Position numbers and translations under genes: made by a program | In this document: positions 1 to 7,017 of the stretch, one piece after another | How positions within the stretch are numbered: position 1 is the stretch's first letter | Layout: the number at the start of each line of letters is the position of its first letter | The notes under the pieces: model-generated | The model's database searches: none | Seen by the model: only the letters and a program-made list of their open reading frames with translations | Told to the model about the DNA's origin: nothing | Origin: Candidatus Omnitrophota bacterium | GTDB lineage: Bacteria > Omnitrophota > Koll11 > Duberdicusellales > 4484-171 | Length of the DNA stretch: 31,356 nt | Direction: 5' to 3' | NCBI GenBank assembly: GCA_030692055.1 | Contig: JAUYCY010000124.1 | Coordinates: 1 to 31,356, forward strand

Positions 1-20
1 TCTTATCGCTTAGCTATCGC

Positions 21-63
21 GGACCCAGCATATCTTTACTTTGCTTACGCAAAGGCTGGGTTC
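21..63. repeat. Palindromic repeat, family A, copy 1
   Basis: The outer arms GGACCCAGC and GCTGGGTTC enclose an inner hairpin TTTGC-TTAC-GCAAA. A second copy lies at 18188-18239 with the same inner hairpin and with outer arms GGACCCAAT/ATTGGGTTC. The two copies differ at the inner ends of the arms in a way that keeps pairing, which suggests that the folded structure is what is maintained. It lies downstream of rpsU, in a gene-free stretch at the window edge. Confidence 0.7.
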
Positions 64-112
64 ATTCATTGCCTTGGAATGAGGTCAACTACGTTTACGA
101 TTTCGGCTTCAT

Positions 113-132
113 CCCCGTGGCAAGCCACGGGG
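113..132. repeat. Perfect GC-rich hairpin CCCCGTGG-CAAG-CCACGGGG
   Basis: A perfect inverted repeat with 8-bp arms and a 4-nt loop lies just downstream of the rpsU stop codon. It is not followed by a T tract on the minus strand, so it is not a classical terminator, though it could still protect the rpsU mRNA 3' end. It resembles the hairpins (CCACGTG..CACGTGG and CCATGGGCATGCCCGTGG) in the insertion at 16407-16544, so it probably belongs to the same palindromic family. Confidence 0.6.
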
Positions 133-165
133 TATTCGCCGAGAGAGAATAAAGCCAAAATGCGC

Positions 166-330
166 TTAACGGCCTTTATTTTTAGCGTTTTTTCTTCGTT
201 TCTGCGATGGTTTAGTGTAGTATTGCCTCTCACGGAATTCTTTTATGATACCCTCGCGTTTGCATTGCATACTAAAGGCTCTCATAGCTTTTTCAAAATC
301 TTCTCTTCGTTCTATTCTAACTTCCGCCAT
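166..330 (-). CDS. rpsU: 30S ribosomal protein S21
   Basis: A 54-residue basic protein that starts MAEVRIERREDFEKAMRAF and ends in a Lys/Arg-rich tail (QKRRKNAKNKGR). The central segment MQCKREGIIKEFRERQYYTKP matches the bS21 signature (RxCxxxGxxxExRxRxxYxKP). S21 joins the 30S subunit near the 16S rRNA 3' end and helps base pairing with Shine-Dalgarno sequences during initiation. The ATG is preceded by a strong ribosome binding site (AAGGAGGA, spacing about 4 nt) and by a good promoter, so it is transcribed on its own, after the terminator that follows btuB. The length fits the shorter bacterial S21 forms. I am confident of the identity, which rests on a hand translation. Confidence 0.93.
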   Translation of the reverse strand: MAEVRIERREDFEKAMRAFSMQCKREGIIKEFRERQYYTKPSQKRRKNAKNKGR

Positions 331-350
331 ACATTCCTCCTTATAGCAGT

Positions 351-378
351 ATTATATCAAATAAAATCAATACGGCAA
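351..378 (-). promoter_or_regulatory. Sigma-70 promoter of rpsU
   Basis: On the minus strand a -35 element TTGCCG (373-378) and a perfect -10 TATAAT (351-356) are separated by 16 nt, or 17 nt if read as CTTGCC. Transcription would begin about 343-345, leaving a very short leader that is mostly ribosome binding site. Confidence 0.7.
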
Positions 379-416
379 GGAAATAATTATAATTAATTAT
401 AATTAAAGGCAGGCGG

Positions 417-443
417 TTAAAAAAAGGTGTAGGTTATACCCCT
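417..443 (-). terminator. Probable intrinsic terminator after btuB
   Basis: On the minus strand AGGGGTA-TAACC-TACACCT (443 to 425) forms a 7-bp stem with one mismatch and a 5-nt loop, followed directly by a run of T. It sits 4 nt downstream of the btuB stop and upstream of the rpsU promoter, where the B12 transcript should end. Confidence 0.6.
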
Positions 444-446
444 CCC

Positions 447-2339
447 CTAGAAATCTACTTTTACTCCTCCCTGAGCCGAAAGTCCGGGGGTGGGGTAATC
501 TTTGACTACTTGATTTTTTTTATTTAAAAGATTGTCTATCGAAAAGAAAATTTCATAATTTCTCTTAAACTTTTTAGAAACGTTAAAACCTAAGAGAAAA
601 AACGGTTTTACTTTAATATCGTTAGCAGCATCGTGAAACCTTTGCCCTGTCCATTGTCCGGTAAGTGCGAAATCAAAACCATAGAATTCTTTATATTTTA
701 GGGAAAAGTCTGCTTTATTTTTTGGTTGATAAATCAGATATTTATTGGTTTTACGATCGCGCGCGCTAAGAAAAGTATAATTCATGCCGACTTCAAAATT
801 ACGCGACAGATAAAGTTTATTTATTGATTCAATGCCGTGTGTGGTTGCGCGGCCTATATTTTGCGGTTGCCAAACGTCCATTGAATCCGGAACCCAGTTT
901 ATGAGATCCGAGAAATCATTCCTGTAGTAAGTTAGCCCCGTAGAGAAATATTTATTTACTTTTGTATCAAAGCCCAATTCATAAGTAATTCCGGTTTCGG
1001 GTTTTAAATCGGGGTTACCTTTAGCCCAGCCTTCGTCAGGCCAGTATAAATCGTTAAAAGTAGGCGCGCGAAACGAACGGGATACCGAAGTATGAATTTT
1101 TGAATTTTCCCAAATATTGTATAGAAAATTTATGCTTGGGTTAAATTCCGTGCCGAAATTGGAGTAATCATCCACTCTTGCCGAAATGGATAATTTTGCT
1201 TTATCGCTGATATTAAATTGGTTTTCTAGATAGCCGGCATTAACGGTATATTTATGTTTAGCGGTACTTGTGCTATCGTTTAAATTTTTTACATAGTTAT
1301 AGCCGGCAATAAGCTCGTAAAAGTCAAAGAACTCTTTGTTAAAGCGTAAGTCAAGGCCCTCTACTTTTGTTGTATGTATATCTTTTTTAAAGGCGATATC
1401 AAACATAGAGCCGGGTGAGTTTTCCGTGAATTCAAGCCGGTCGTAATTATTATATAGCCGCGCTAAAATTGCGCTTTTTTCGTCAAGCTTTAAGTCCCAG
1501 TTTAAATCTATATAATTTTTTAGCTGTCCTTGTATATCATCATTATCAGGTGAATTAATCGGCCCGGGGGTGCCGGCTCTGCTTTTATAAAATCCGCAAT
1601 TAGCGCCTAGTGTATTATAGTCATTCAATTTATAATCAAATTTGGCATTAAAATCTTTTGAATTGAAGGTAGAATTCGAACGGAAACCGCCGCTTGATTT
1701 GTAGCCGCCGCTTACGATATAGCCAAATTTTCCTATTCTTGCACCGTGAGAGAGGCTTTCAATGAAAGTCCTGAAACTGCCAAAACGTGTGGTAAGTTCA
1801 GTTTTACGTCCGGTTTCCGGGGGGCTTTTGGTAATTATATTTATGGTGCCGCCCATTGCCTGCGCTCCATAAAGGCTTGAGGCAGCCCCCGGCATTACTT
1901 CAATCCTTTCTATGTTATCTAAAGGTATGGTACTTAAATCAACTACACCGTCACGCGGGCTGTTTAGGGGTTTTCCGTCCAGTAGCACTAAAACCTGAGC
2001 AGGATTCGCGCCGCGCATCCGGATAGTCTTTAAAGCGCCTAAGCCGCCGTAATTAGAGATATTTACGGAAGCTACGTCAGAAAACACCTCTGATACATCT
2101 TTTGCGCCGGAAGTTTGAATGTCGTTTGAAGTTATAACTTCGATTCTTCGGTGGGTTCCTTCAATACCTTCCTCAATCCTTGAAGGTGTTACGACAAGCT
2201 GGCCTAAATCAACCCTTTTGCTACGTTCAGGGTTAAGCCCTCGATTAAGCTCATTCAAAGCGTTAGCAGTTTCCTTTGCGTAACATGCGTTAGAAAATAA
2301 AATCATCATAACAACAAAACTTAATATTTTCTTTTTCAT
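447..2339 (-). CDS. btuB: TonB-dependent outer-membrane receptor, BtuB-like (cobalamin/corrinoid uptake)
   Basis: A protein of about 630 residues. It has a Sec signal peptide (MKKKILSFVVMMILFSNACYA), a TonB-box-like stretch around VDLGQLVVTPSR, a plug domain of about 130 residues (RMRGANPAQVLVLLDGKPLN; PLDNIERIEVMPGAASSLYG; GGTINIITK) and a long beta-barrel ending in VDF. The terminal aromatic residue is the usual barrel-assembly signal. Family knowledge places it in the outer membrane, importing vitamin B12 or other corrinoids with TonB energy. The cobalamin riboswitch directly upstream and the neighbouring btu/cob operon support that substrate. An in-frame start 19 codons further upstream is rejected because it would translate the 3' half of the riboswitch. 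The chosen ATG has a good GGGAGGAG site. TonB/ExbBD are not in the window. Confidence 0.9.
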   Translation of the reverse strand: MKKKILSFVVMMILFSNACYAKETANALNELNRGLNPERSKRVDLGQLVVTPSRIEEGIEGTHRRIEVITSNDIQTSGAKDVSEVFSDVASVNISNYGGLGALKTIRMRGANPAQVLVLLDGKPLNSPRDGVVDLSTIPLDNIERIEVMPGAASSLYGAQAMGGTINIITKSPPETGRKTELTTRFGSFRTFIESLSHGARIGKFGYIVSGGYKSSGGFRSNSTFNSKDFNAKFDYKLNDYNTLGANCGFYKSRAGTPGPINSPDNDDIQGQLKNYIDLNWDLKLDEKSAILARLYNNYDRLEFTENSPGSMFDIAFKKDIHTTKVEGLDLRFNKEFFDFYELIAGYNYVKNLNDSTSTAKHKYTVNAGYLENQFNISDKAKLSISARVDDYSNFGTEFNPSINFLYNIWENSKIHTSVSRSFRAPTFNDLYWPDEGWAKGNPDLKPETGITYELGFDTKVNKYFSTGLTYYRNDFSDLINWVPDSMDVWQPQNIGRATTHGIESINKLYLSRNFEVGMNYTFLSARDRKTNKYLIYQPKNKADFSLKYKEFYGFDFALTGQWTGQRFHDAANDIKVKPFFLLGFNVSKKFKRNYEIFFSIDNLLNKKNQVVKDYPTPGLSAQGGVKVDF

Positions 2340-2365
2340 TGTTCTCCTCCCTCGAGAATACTTCC

Positions 2366-2468
2366 TTAGCAGGCAATCGTCCGGGCTCACCGACACCGTT
2401 ATAGTGCCGGAATTACTGTTGCGGGGCAGCGGAAAGAATCACACTTTCACTTCCTTTGCCTGTCCGGA
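2366..2468 (-). promoter_or_regulatory. Cobalamin riboswitch 2 (short form), in front of btuB
   Basis: The minus strand contains the conserved core GCTGCCCCGCAACAGTAA, preceded by a GGAAGTG..GTG.GATTC element and followed by a hairpin (CCGGCAC..GGTGTCGG) and the 3' motif GAGCCCGGA..GATTGCCTGC. The segments AGGCAA (5') and TTGCCT (3') close the structure as an outer helix. The btuB ribosome binding site follows within about 20 nt and I see no terminator between them. Control is therefore probably translational, through masking of the ribosome binding site, when adenosyl- or other cobalamin binds. Confidence 0.85.
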
Positions 2469-2475
2469 AAAATAA

Positions 2476-2506
2476 ATCATACCTTAGATCATCAGCTTAA
2501 ACCCAA
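2476..2506 (-). promoter_or_regulatory. Possible btuB promoter
   Basis: A -10-like TATGAT (2476-2481) lies just ahead of the riboswitch with a TTGGGT (2501-2506) upstream at 19 nt, which is longer than ideal. It is well placed for a transcript starting at the riboswitch 5' end. Read-through from the cob operon is the alternative. Confidence 0.3.
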
Positions 2507-2586
2507 TTTTAAAATAATAACTTTATCACCTCCTTTTCTAAAAATGCTGCCAGCCAAAGTATTACCACTTTTGAATAAACAGATTA

Positions 2587-3294
2587 TCAAGAGTCCCTTT
2601 CGCCTGTTTGAATTTTCTCAACAACCCTATATTTTTTAATATCCAAGAACCAATGCTTCCAAAAACCACCTTTAAGAATCGGTTTACTTTCTAATATTTC
2701 TATTCTATTTTTAAATATTGGCCCGTCTATCACAAAACTATGAAATTCACCATTCTCACCGCAAGGGCAAATTTTTCTTTCTTCAAGCTCGCGCACCAGC
2801 TTTTCATCTATAACTCTTCCGATAAAGTTTTCGCCGGATACGTCCGCTTTCGCGCTTACAATTATTGATTTAAAGCCGCTATCGATAAATTCTCTAACAA
2901 GATTTGACGCCGGGTTGTTCCAAAGGGGCTCTATGGGGGTTATGCCTAAATCAGCGCAAACACGCTCAACCCAATTCATCTGGTCCAATAGATAAATATC
3001 TCCAAAAACCATTTTGTTTATGTTTTTCCCCTTAAGTTCAGTTACCGCCTCTTTGAATTCCTCTTCATATTTTTTCATATCAGGAGTGACTTCTTTTTGA
3101 ACCAAAGATATGCCGAGGCATTGCGCTTGTAAATCTATAAGTTTAGATTCTATGCCGTGAAAACAGCAGCGTTTATATTCGCGGGAAATAAAATTAAGCA
3201 AATATTTTATTTTAATGCCGCTTTTTATCGCCCTAAATAAGGCAAGACAACTGTCCTTTCCCCCACTCCAGGAAGCGATTGCTAAATTATTCAT
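2587..3294 (-). CDS. DUF71/COG2102 PP-loop ATPase (Dph6-like), probable B12-salvage role
   Basis: A 235-residue protein with the PP-loop ATP-pyrophosphatase signature SWSGGKDS at residues 8-15 and the family C-terminal motif CPCGENGEFHSFV (the EGGE(F/Y)HT-type motif). Archaeal and eukaryotic relatives (Dph6) are diphthine-ammonia ligases. Bacteria lack diphthamide, and published comparative genomics of DUF71/COG2102 predicted that a bacterial subgroup works in B12 salvage. Here it is the last gene of a btuFCD-cobCUTS operon, 1 nt after cobS, which agrees with that prediction. The chemistry in bacteria is not established to my knowledge; an ATP-dependent amidation of a corrinoid side chain is only a guess. 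The family assignment is firm and the function is tentative. Confidence 0.8.
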   Translation of the reverse strand: MNNLAIASWSGGKDSCLALFRAIKSGIKIKYLLNFISREYKRCCFHGIESKLIDLQAQCLGISLVQKEVTPDMKKYEEEFKEAVTELKGKNINKMVFGDIYLLDQMNWVERVCADLGITPIEPLWNNPASNLVREFIDSGFKSIIVSAKADVSGENFIGRVIDEKLVRELEERKICPCGENGEFHSFVIDGPIFKNRIEILESKPILKGGFWKHWFLDIKKYRVVEKIQTGERDS

Positions 3295-3295
3295 A

Positions 3296-4045
3296 TTAGA
3301 TTACTCCTCCTTTCTCTAAAAAGCATAAGGTTACCAATACTGTAACTTCCGTCAATTCATTTGCCGCGCCAAGGCTATCGCCGGTTATGCCGCCGACCTT
3401 TTTGGTTATAAATTTCGCGAATATAAAAGCAACTAAAGTAGCTACAGCCATAGTTAGCAATCCTTTTATTTTAAAAGAAGCTCCCGCGCAAATTAAGGTA
3501 ATTATGCCTACGATATTAATGATTTTTAAGTTAACCTCTTCGCTAAATATTTTTCCTTTGCCTTCTTTGCGTGTATAAGGAAACATAAAGATAAGAAATA
3601 CTAAGGCCGCCCGGCTCAATACGCACATTAAAATAAGTGCGTTTATTTTATGGGCCGGATTAAGCGAAGAAAGAAATGAAATTTTTAATAAAATTACACA
3701 GATTACACTTAGTATTCCCATGACGCCGCAATGGGGATCGCGCATAATTTCAAGCATTCTTTCTTTATCTTTTGAACTTACGAGCGCGTCGAAGGTATCG
3801 GAAAGTCCGTCAAGATGCATGCCGCCGGTAATAACAATCAGGGCAATAACCAGAATAACATTGGTAACTATGCTATTAAAGCCAAGGAATAGAAACAAAT
3901 TATTTATGGCGGCTAAAAATAATGCGAGCAAAAGCCCGACAACAGGAAAATATATCATTGAGTTTATAAATTTACTCTTATCAAATCTTTTTATTTTAAT
4001 CGGAATAATCGTTAGAAATTGTAAAGCTAATAGGAAACTTGTCAT
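3296..4045 (-). CDS. cobS: Adenosylcobinamide-GDP ribazoletransferase (cobalamin synthase)
   Basis: A 249-residue polytopic membrane protein of normal family length. The conserved CobS motif GGMHLDGLSDTFDAL (about residues 75-89) is followed by a DPHCGVMG stretch, where the usual form is DSRxGxxG. Near the C-terminus is GDSLGAANELTE, matching the family GDxxGAxxE motif. The enzyme joins adenosylcobinamide-GDP to alpha-ribazole (phosphate) in the inner membrane, the last main step of nucleotide-loop assembly. The start overlaps the cobT stop by 4 nt (ATGA), indicating translational coupling. The assignment is firm. Confidence 0.93.
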   Translation of the reverse strand: MTSFLLALQFLTIIPIKIKRFDKSKFINSMIYFPVVGLLLALFLAAINNLFLFLGFNSIVTNVILVIALIVITGGMHLDGLSDTFDALVSSKDKERMLEIMRDPHCGVMGILSVICVILLKISFLSSLNPAHKINALILMCVLSRAALVFLIFMFPYTRKEGKGKIFSEEVNLKIINIVGIITLICAGASFKIKGLLTMAVATLVAFIFAKFITKKVGGITGDSLGAANELTEVTVLVTLCFLEKGGVI

Positions 4046-5103
4046 AATTTTAGCCTTTGCGATACGTTTGCATTTTTAAAGGTAGCCATTTGTGTAAGAA
4101 CTTTAATCGCGGCATCAGCTAACCCAATACCTAATGCTGCCCCTGTTCCTTCTCCTAACCTTAAATCCAAATCTAATAACGGCCTTAATCCTATGTGTTC
4201 CAAAATGGCTTTATGTCCGCTTTCTACAGATTTATGCGCGGCAATCATATAATCTTTAGCTTTTGGTTCAAGGCAAAAAGCGACTAACGCTGCAGCACCG
4301 GAAATAAACCCGTCAAGAATCACCGGAATCTTTTTAGCGCTCGCGGCAAGGATTATTCCGGCAAGCCCTGCGATTTCAAAACCGCCCACCTTAGCTAAAA
4401 CATCAATGGGGTCAGCGGGATTCGGTCTATTCAGTAAAAGTGACTTTTTGATGATATTTATTTTATTTTTTAGCCCCTTATCATCTAAACCAGCGCCTTT
4501 TCCGGTAATCTCTTTAAGCGGCTTCTTTGTAAAACAAGCGGTTATAGCACTTGCGGCAGTGGTATTTCCAATACCCATTTCTCCGGTCCCAACAATATCA
4601 ACCCCGTTTTTAAACTCATCTTCAAATATTTCAATTCCGGTGCAAACCGCTTTTATTGCTTCATTTCTAGTCATTGCCGGTTGCTTTGCCATATTCTTCG
4701 TTCCGTAACCTATTTTCTTAATAATTAGCTGTGGGTGCGGGTTAAGATCAATACAAACACCCATATCGACAACTACTACTCTTGCCCCTACGTGCTTTGC
4801 TAATACATTTATGCCTGCGCCTGCGCCAAGAAAATTATAAACCATTTGCGCGGTTACCTCTTTAGGGTAGGCGCTGACGTCTTCTTCGGTTACACCGTGA
4901 TCCGAAGCTAAAGTGAAAATGACTTTATTCTGCAGTGACGGATTTTCTTCTTCGCGGATTGCACAGATTTGTTTTGCTAATTCTTCCAAGCGGCCTAAAC
5001 TTCCCAAGGGTTTAGTTAAGCCATCCAGCCTTTCTTGCGTTTTTTTGCTAATGCGTGAGTCGAGCTTAGAAATATTACGAATTACTTTTTTAATTGTTTC
5101 CAT
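4042..5103 (-). CDS. cobT: Nicotinate-nucleotide-dimethylbenzimidazole phosphoribosyltransferase
   Basis: A 353-residue protein of full family length. Motifs seen are ASDHGVTEEDVSAYP (about 67-80), VGTGEMGIGNTTAAS (171-185), PVILDGFISGAAAL and the active-site motif LGEGTGAALG, with the presumed catalytic Glu at 318. CobT activates the lower-ligand base by transferring phosphoribose from nicotinate mononucleotide, giving alpha-ribazole-5'-phosphate for CobS. The ATG directly follows the cobU stop codon with no gap. Together with cobU, cobS and cobC it completes lower-ligand assembly. No bza/bluB genes for DMB synthesis are in the window, so the base may be scavenged. Confidence 0.95.
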   Translation of the reverse strand: METIKKVIRNISKLDSRISKKTQERLDGLTKPLGSLGRLEELAKQICAIREEENPSLQNKVIFTLASDHGVTEEDVSAYPKEVTAQMVYNFLGAGAGINVLAKHVGARVVVVDMGVCIDLNPHPQLIIKKIGYGTKNMAKQPAMTRNEAIKAVCTGIEIFEDEFKNGVDIVGTGEMGIGNTTAASAITACFTKKPLKEITGKGAGLDDKGLKNKINIIKKSLLLNRPNPADPIDVLAKVGGFEIAGLAGIILAASAKKIPVILDGFISGAAALVAFCLEPKAKDYMIAAHKSVESGHKAILEHIGLRPLLDLDLRLGEGTGAALGIGLADAAIKVLTQMATFKNANVSQRLKL

Positions 5104-5628
5104 TTATTTTTCTCCTTTAATTCTTACCGGTATACCGCAAATCGTGAAAAATACCTCATCTGCTTCTTTGGCTACTGTTTGGTTTATCTTTCCGGCAAGA
5201 TCACGAAAATTCCTGCCTAATTTATTTGTCGGAACTAGCCCTAGCCCCACCTCGTTAGATACCATAATTACTTTTGCTTTTTTATTTTTTAACCCGGCTA
5301 ATATCGCGTCAATTTTTTTAATAACTTTTTTTTCACTGTATTTTTTTAAGATAAGATTTGAAACTAAAAGAGTTAGGCAGTCGATAACAACGCAGTCATA
5401 GATATTACTTATTTTAGCCACTAAAGGCGCCAGGTTCCAAGGCTCCTCGTAGGTTTTCCAATTCTTGGGCCTATTTTTTTGATGTATTAAGATACGTTTT
5501 TTCATTTCTTTATCTAAGGCTTGGCTCGTAGCGACAAAAGCAACTTTTCTGTGTTTTTTTGCTAGGCTTATAGCGTAGTTACTTTTTCCGCTTCTTGCCC
5601 CTCCCAGAATAAGAATTAACTTACTCAT
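5104..5628 (-). CDS. cobU: Adenosylcobinamide kinase / adenosylcobinamide-phosphate guanylyltransferase
   Basis: A 174-residue protein of normal CobU/CobP length. It opens with a P-loop in the form LILGGARSGKSNYA (residues 5-18), carries VVIDCLTLLVSNL (about 80-92) as the Walker-B-like segment, and VSNEVGLGLVP..GRNFRDLAGKINQ, the typical CobU C-terminal signature. It phosphorylates adenosylcobinamide and then transfers GMP to give AdoCbi-GDP, the substrate of CobS. It lies 2 nt after cobC and abuts cobT, so all four cob genes are tightly coupled. The assignment is firm. Confidence 0.93.
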   Translation of the reverse strand: MSKLILILGGARSGKSNYAISLAKKHRKVAFVATSQALDKEMKKRILIHQKNRPKNWKTYEEPWNLAPLVAKISNIYDCVVIDCLTLLVSNLILKKYSEKKVIKKIDAILAGLKNKKAKVIMVSNEVGLGLVPTNKLGRNFRDLAGKINQTVAKEADEVFFTICGIPVRIKGEK

Positions 5629-5630
5629 AA

Positions 5631-6227
5631 TTAGCTTAAATGTTTTGTTTTATTGAATTGTATTATTTTGGGTTTACCTTTTTTATATTCAACAGTGGTT
5701 GTGCTTGCCGCAGATGGCACATGGCGCCAGAAGTTTTTGTTTTTTAAGATACTGCTAATAAATATTGCGATTGTCCCGCCATGACAAACGATGGCTATGG
5801 CTTTACCTTCATTAATCCGGGTAATCTTTTTTATAGCCAAACAAACTCTTTTTTTAAAGGCATTCATTGACTCTGCCTTTGGTATGCGATATTTATAGGG
5901 ATTTTTTAGCCATTTTTTATAGATACCGTTATATTTTTTTATAATTTCTTTATATTGTAGCCCTTCAAGTACCCCAAAATTAATCTCTTTTAATTCCCTT
6001 ATTTTATTAATCTTTGCATCTTTGAAGATCATCTTGGCGGTTTGGATTGCCCGCTTACTATCGCTTGCATAAATTTTGTCGAAACCTACAGCTTTAAGAT
6101 GGTTATGCAATCGCTTTGCTTGTATTTTTCCTTCACAGCTTATGCCTATATCTTTATGGCCGCAATAACGTTTTTGTTTATTCCATTTTGTTATGCCGTG
6201 CCGGATTAAAACAAGACGTGTAATCAT
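5631..6227 (-). CDS. cobC: Histidine phosphatase, probable alpha-ribazole-5'-phosphate phosphatase
   Basis: A 198-residue member of the histidine (acid) phosphatase superfamily. The RHG motif RHGITKWN is at residues 8-15 with the phosphate-accepting His at 9. It is followed by ASDSKRAIQTA, EINFGVLEG and the second catalytic histidine in CHGG (about 148-151). Such proteins are hard to assign from sequence alone. Its position between btuD and cobU, with a 1-nt overlap with btuD, makes CobC the best call. CobC removes the phosphate from alpha-ribazole phosphate or from cobalamin-5'-phosphate. Confidence 0.82.
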   Translation of the reverse strand: MITRLVLIRHGITKWNKQKRYCGHKDIGISCEGKIQAKRLHNHLKAVGFDKIYASDSKRAIQTAKMIFKDAKINKIRELKEINFGVLEGLQYKEIIKKYNGIYKKWLKNPYKYRIPKAESMNAFKKRVCLAIKKITRINEGKAIAIVCHGGTIAIFISSILKNKNFWRHVPSAASTTTVEYKKGKPKIIQFNKTKHLS

Positions 6228-7012
6228 TATTTTTCTCCCGGAACTAAAAGTACGTTTGGTTTTCCGGTTACGGGGTTATTATTTACCAAAACCACGGTTT
6301 TATATACCATTTCAATATTTTTATAGGTCAATACATCTTCGGGGCTGCCTTCCTTAAAAATAGTACCTGCATCTAATAGGGCGATGCGGTTACAATAACT
6401 GCTTGCTAAGTTTAAATCGTGTATAACCATAGTAATAGTGAGGTTGTTTTGGCGGTTAAGTTTTGTTAATAAATCTAGAATCTGTATCTGATGACCTATA
6501 TCCAGATGCGAAGTTGGTTCATCCAGAAATAAAAGCACGGGTTCCTGTGCCAGTGCCCGAGCGATAATTACCCGTTGCCGTTCGCCCGCGCTTAAGTCAT
6601 CAACCCGTTTATTTCGTAAGTGGAAAGTGTCGGTTAAGGAAAGTACTTTTTCTGCGATTTCGATATCTTTTTTACCCTCAAATTGTAGCCTTTTAAGGTG
6701 TGGAATTCTACCCATTAAAACTAACTCTATTACGCTAAAGGCGAAACTATTGGGGATATCCTGAGAAACAAAGGCTACGCTGCGGCAAAATTCCTTTAAA
6801 TTCATCTTAAAGACATTTTCGCTACGAAAACAGATTTGGCCGCTTCTAGGGTGAAGTATTCGTGTTGCCATGCGTAGCAGTGTAGTTTTTCCTGAACCAT
6901 TAGGCCCGATAATACCCAGGAAGTCCCCTTGGTTTATATCCAGGCAAATTCCCTTTATGATATCTTCTTTGTAATAGCCGCCGTTTACGTTATCTATTTT
7001 TAGTAGATTCAT
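6227..7012 (-). CDS. btuD: Corrinoid/vitamin B12 ABC transporter, ATP-binding protein
   Basis: A 261-residue ABC ATPase of the iron-siderophore/cobalamin group. Walker A is GPNGSGKT (36-43), the ABC signature LSAGERQRV (140-148) and Walker B LLFLDEPT, with the catalytic Glu at 165. The H-loop is VIHDLN. It energises transport of corrinoid from the periplasmic BtuF through BtuC. It begins 5 nt downstream of btuC and overlaps cobC by 1 nt. On its own the sequence could equally be a haem or siderophore importer; the riboswitch upstream and the cob genes downstream decide for corrinoid. Confidence 0.92.
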   Translation of the reverse strand: MNLLKIDNVNGGYYKEDIIKGICLDINQGDFLGIIGPNGSGKTTLLRMATRILHPRSGQICFRSENVFKMNLKEFCRSVAFVSQDIPNSFAFSVIELVLMGRIPHLKRLQFEGKKDIEIAEKVLSLTDTFHLRNKRVDDLSAGERQRVIIARALAQEPVLLFLDEPTSHLDIGHQIQILDLLTKLNRQNNLTITMVIHDLNLASSYCNRIALLDAGTIFKEGSPEDVLTYKNIEMVYKTVVLVNNNPVTGKPNVLLVPGEK

Positions 7013-7017
7013 CTCTT

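Noticed and set aside
113..132. Intrinsic terminator of rpsU
   Set aside because: The hairpin is strong, but no T tract follows on the minus strand and similar hairpins occur in the coding insertion at 16407-16544; it is treated as a palindromic repeat.
79..396. 105-residue reading frame on the plus strand
   Set aside because: It is antisense to rpsU, which has a promoter, ribosome binding site and the full S21 signature. The plus frame has no family resemblance.
2340..2396. 19-codon N-terminal extension of BtuB
   Set aside because: It would translate the 3' part of the cobalamin riboswitch (GAGCCCGGACGATTGCC region). The ATG at 2339 has its own ribosome binding site and a proper signal peptide.
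2522..2540. Fragment of the 16S rRNA 3' end on the plus strand (ATCACCTCCTTTTCTA)
   Set aside because: The likeness is only to the anti-Shine-Dalgarno tail. No other 16S sequence surrounds it, and it is simply the complement of a strong ribosome binding site.
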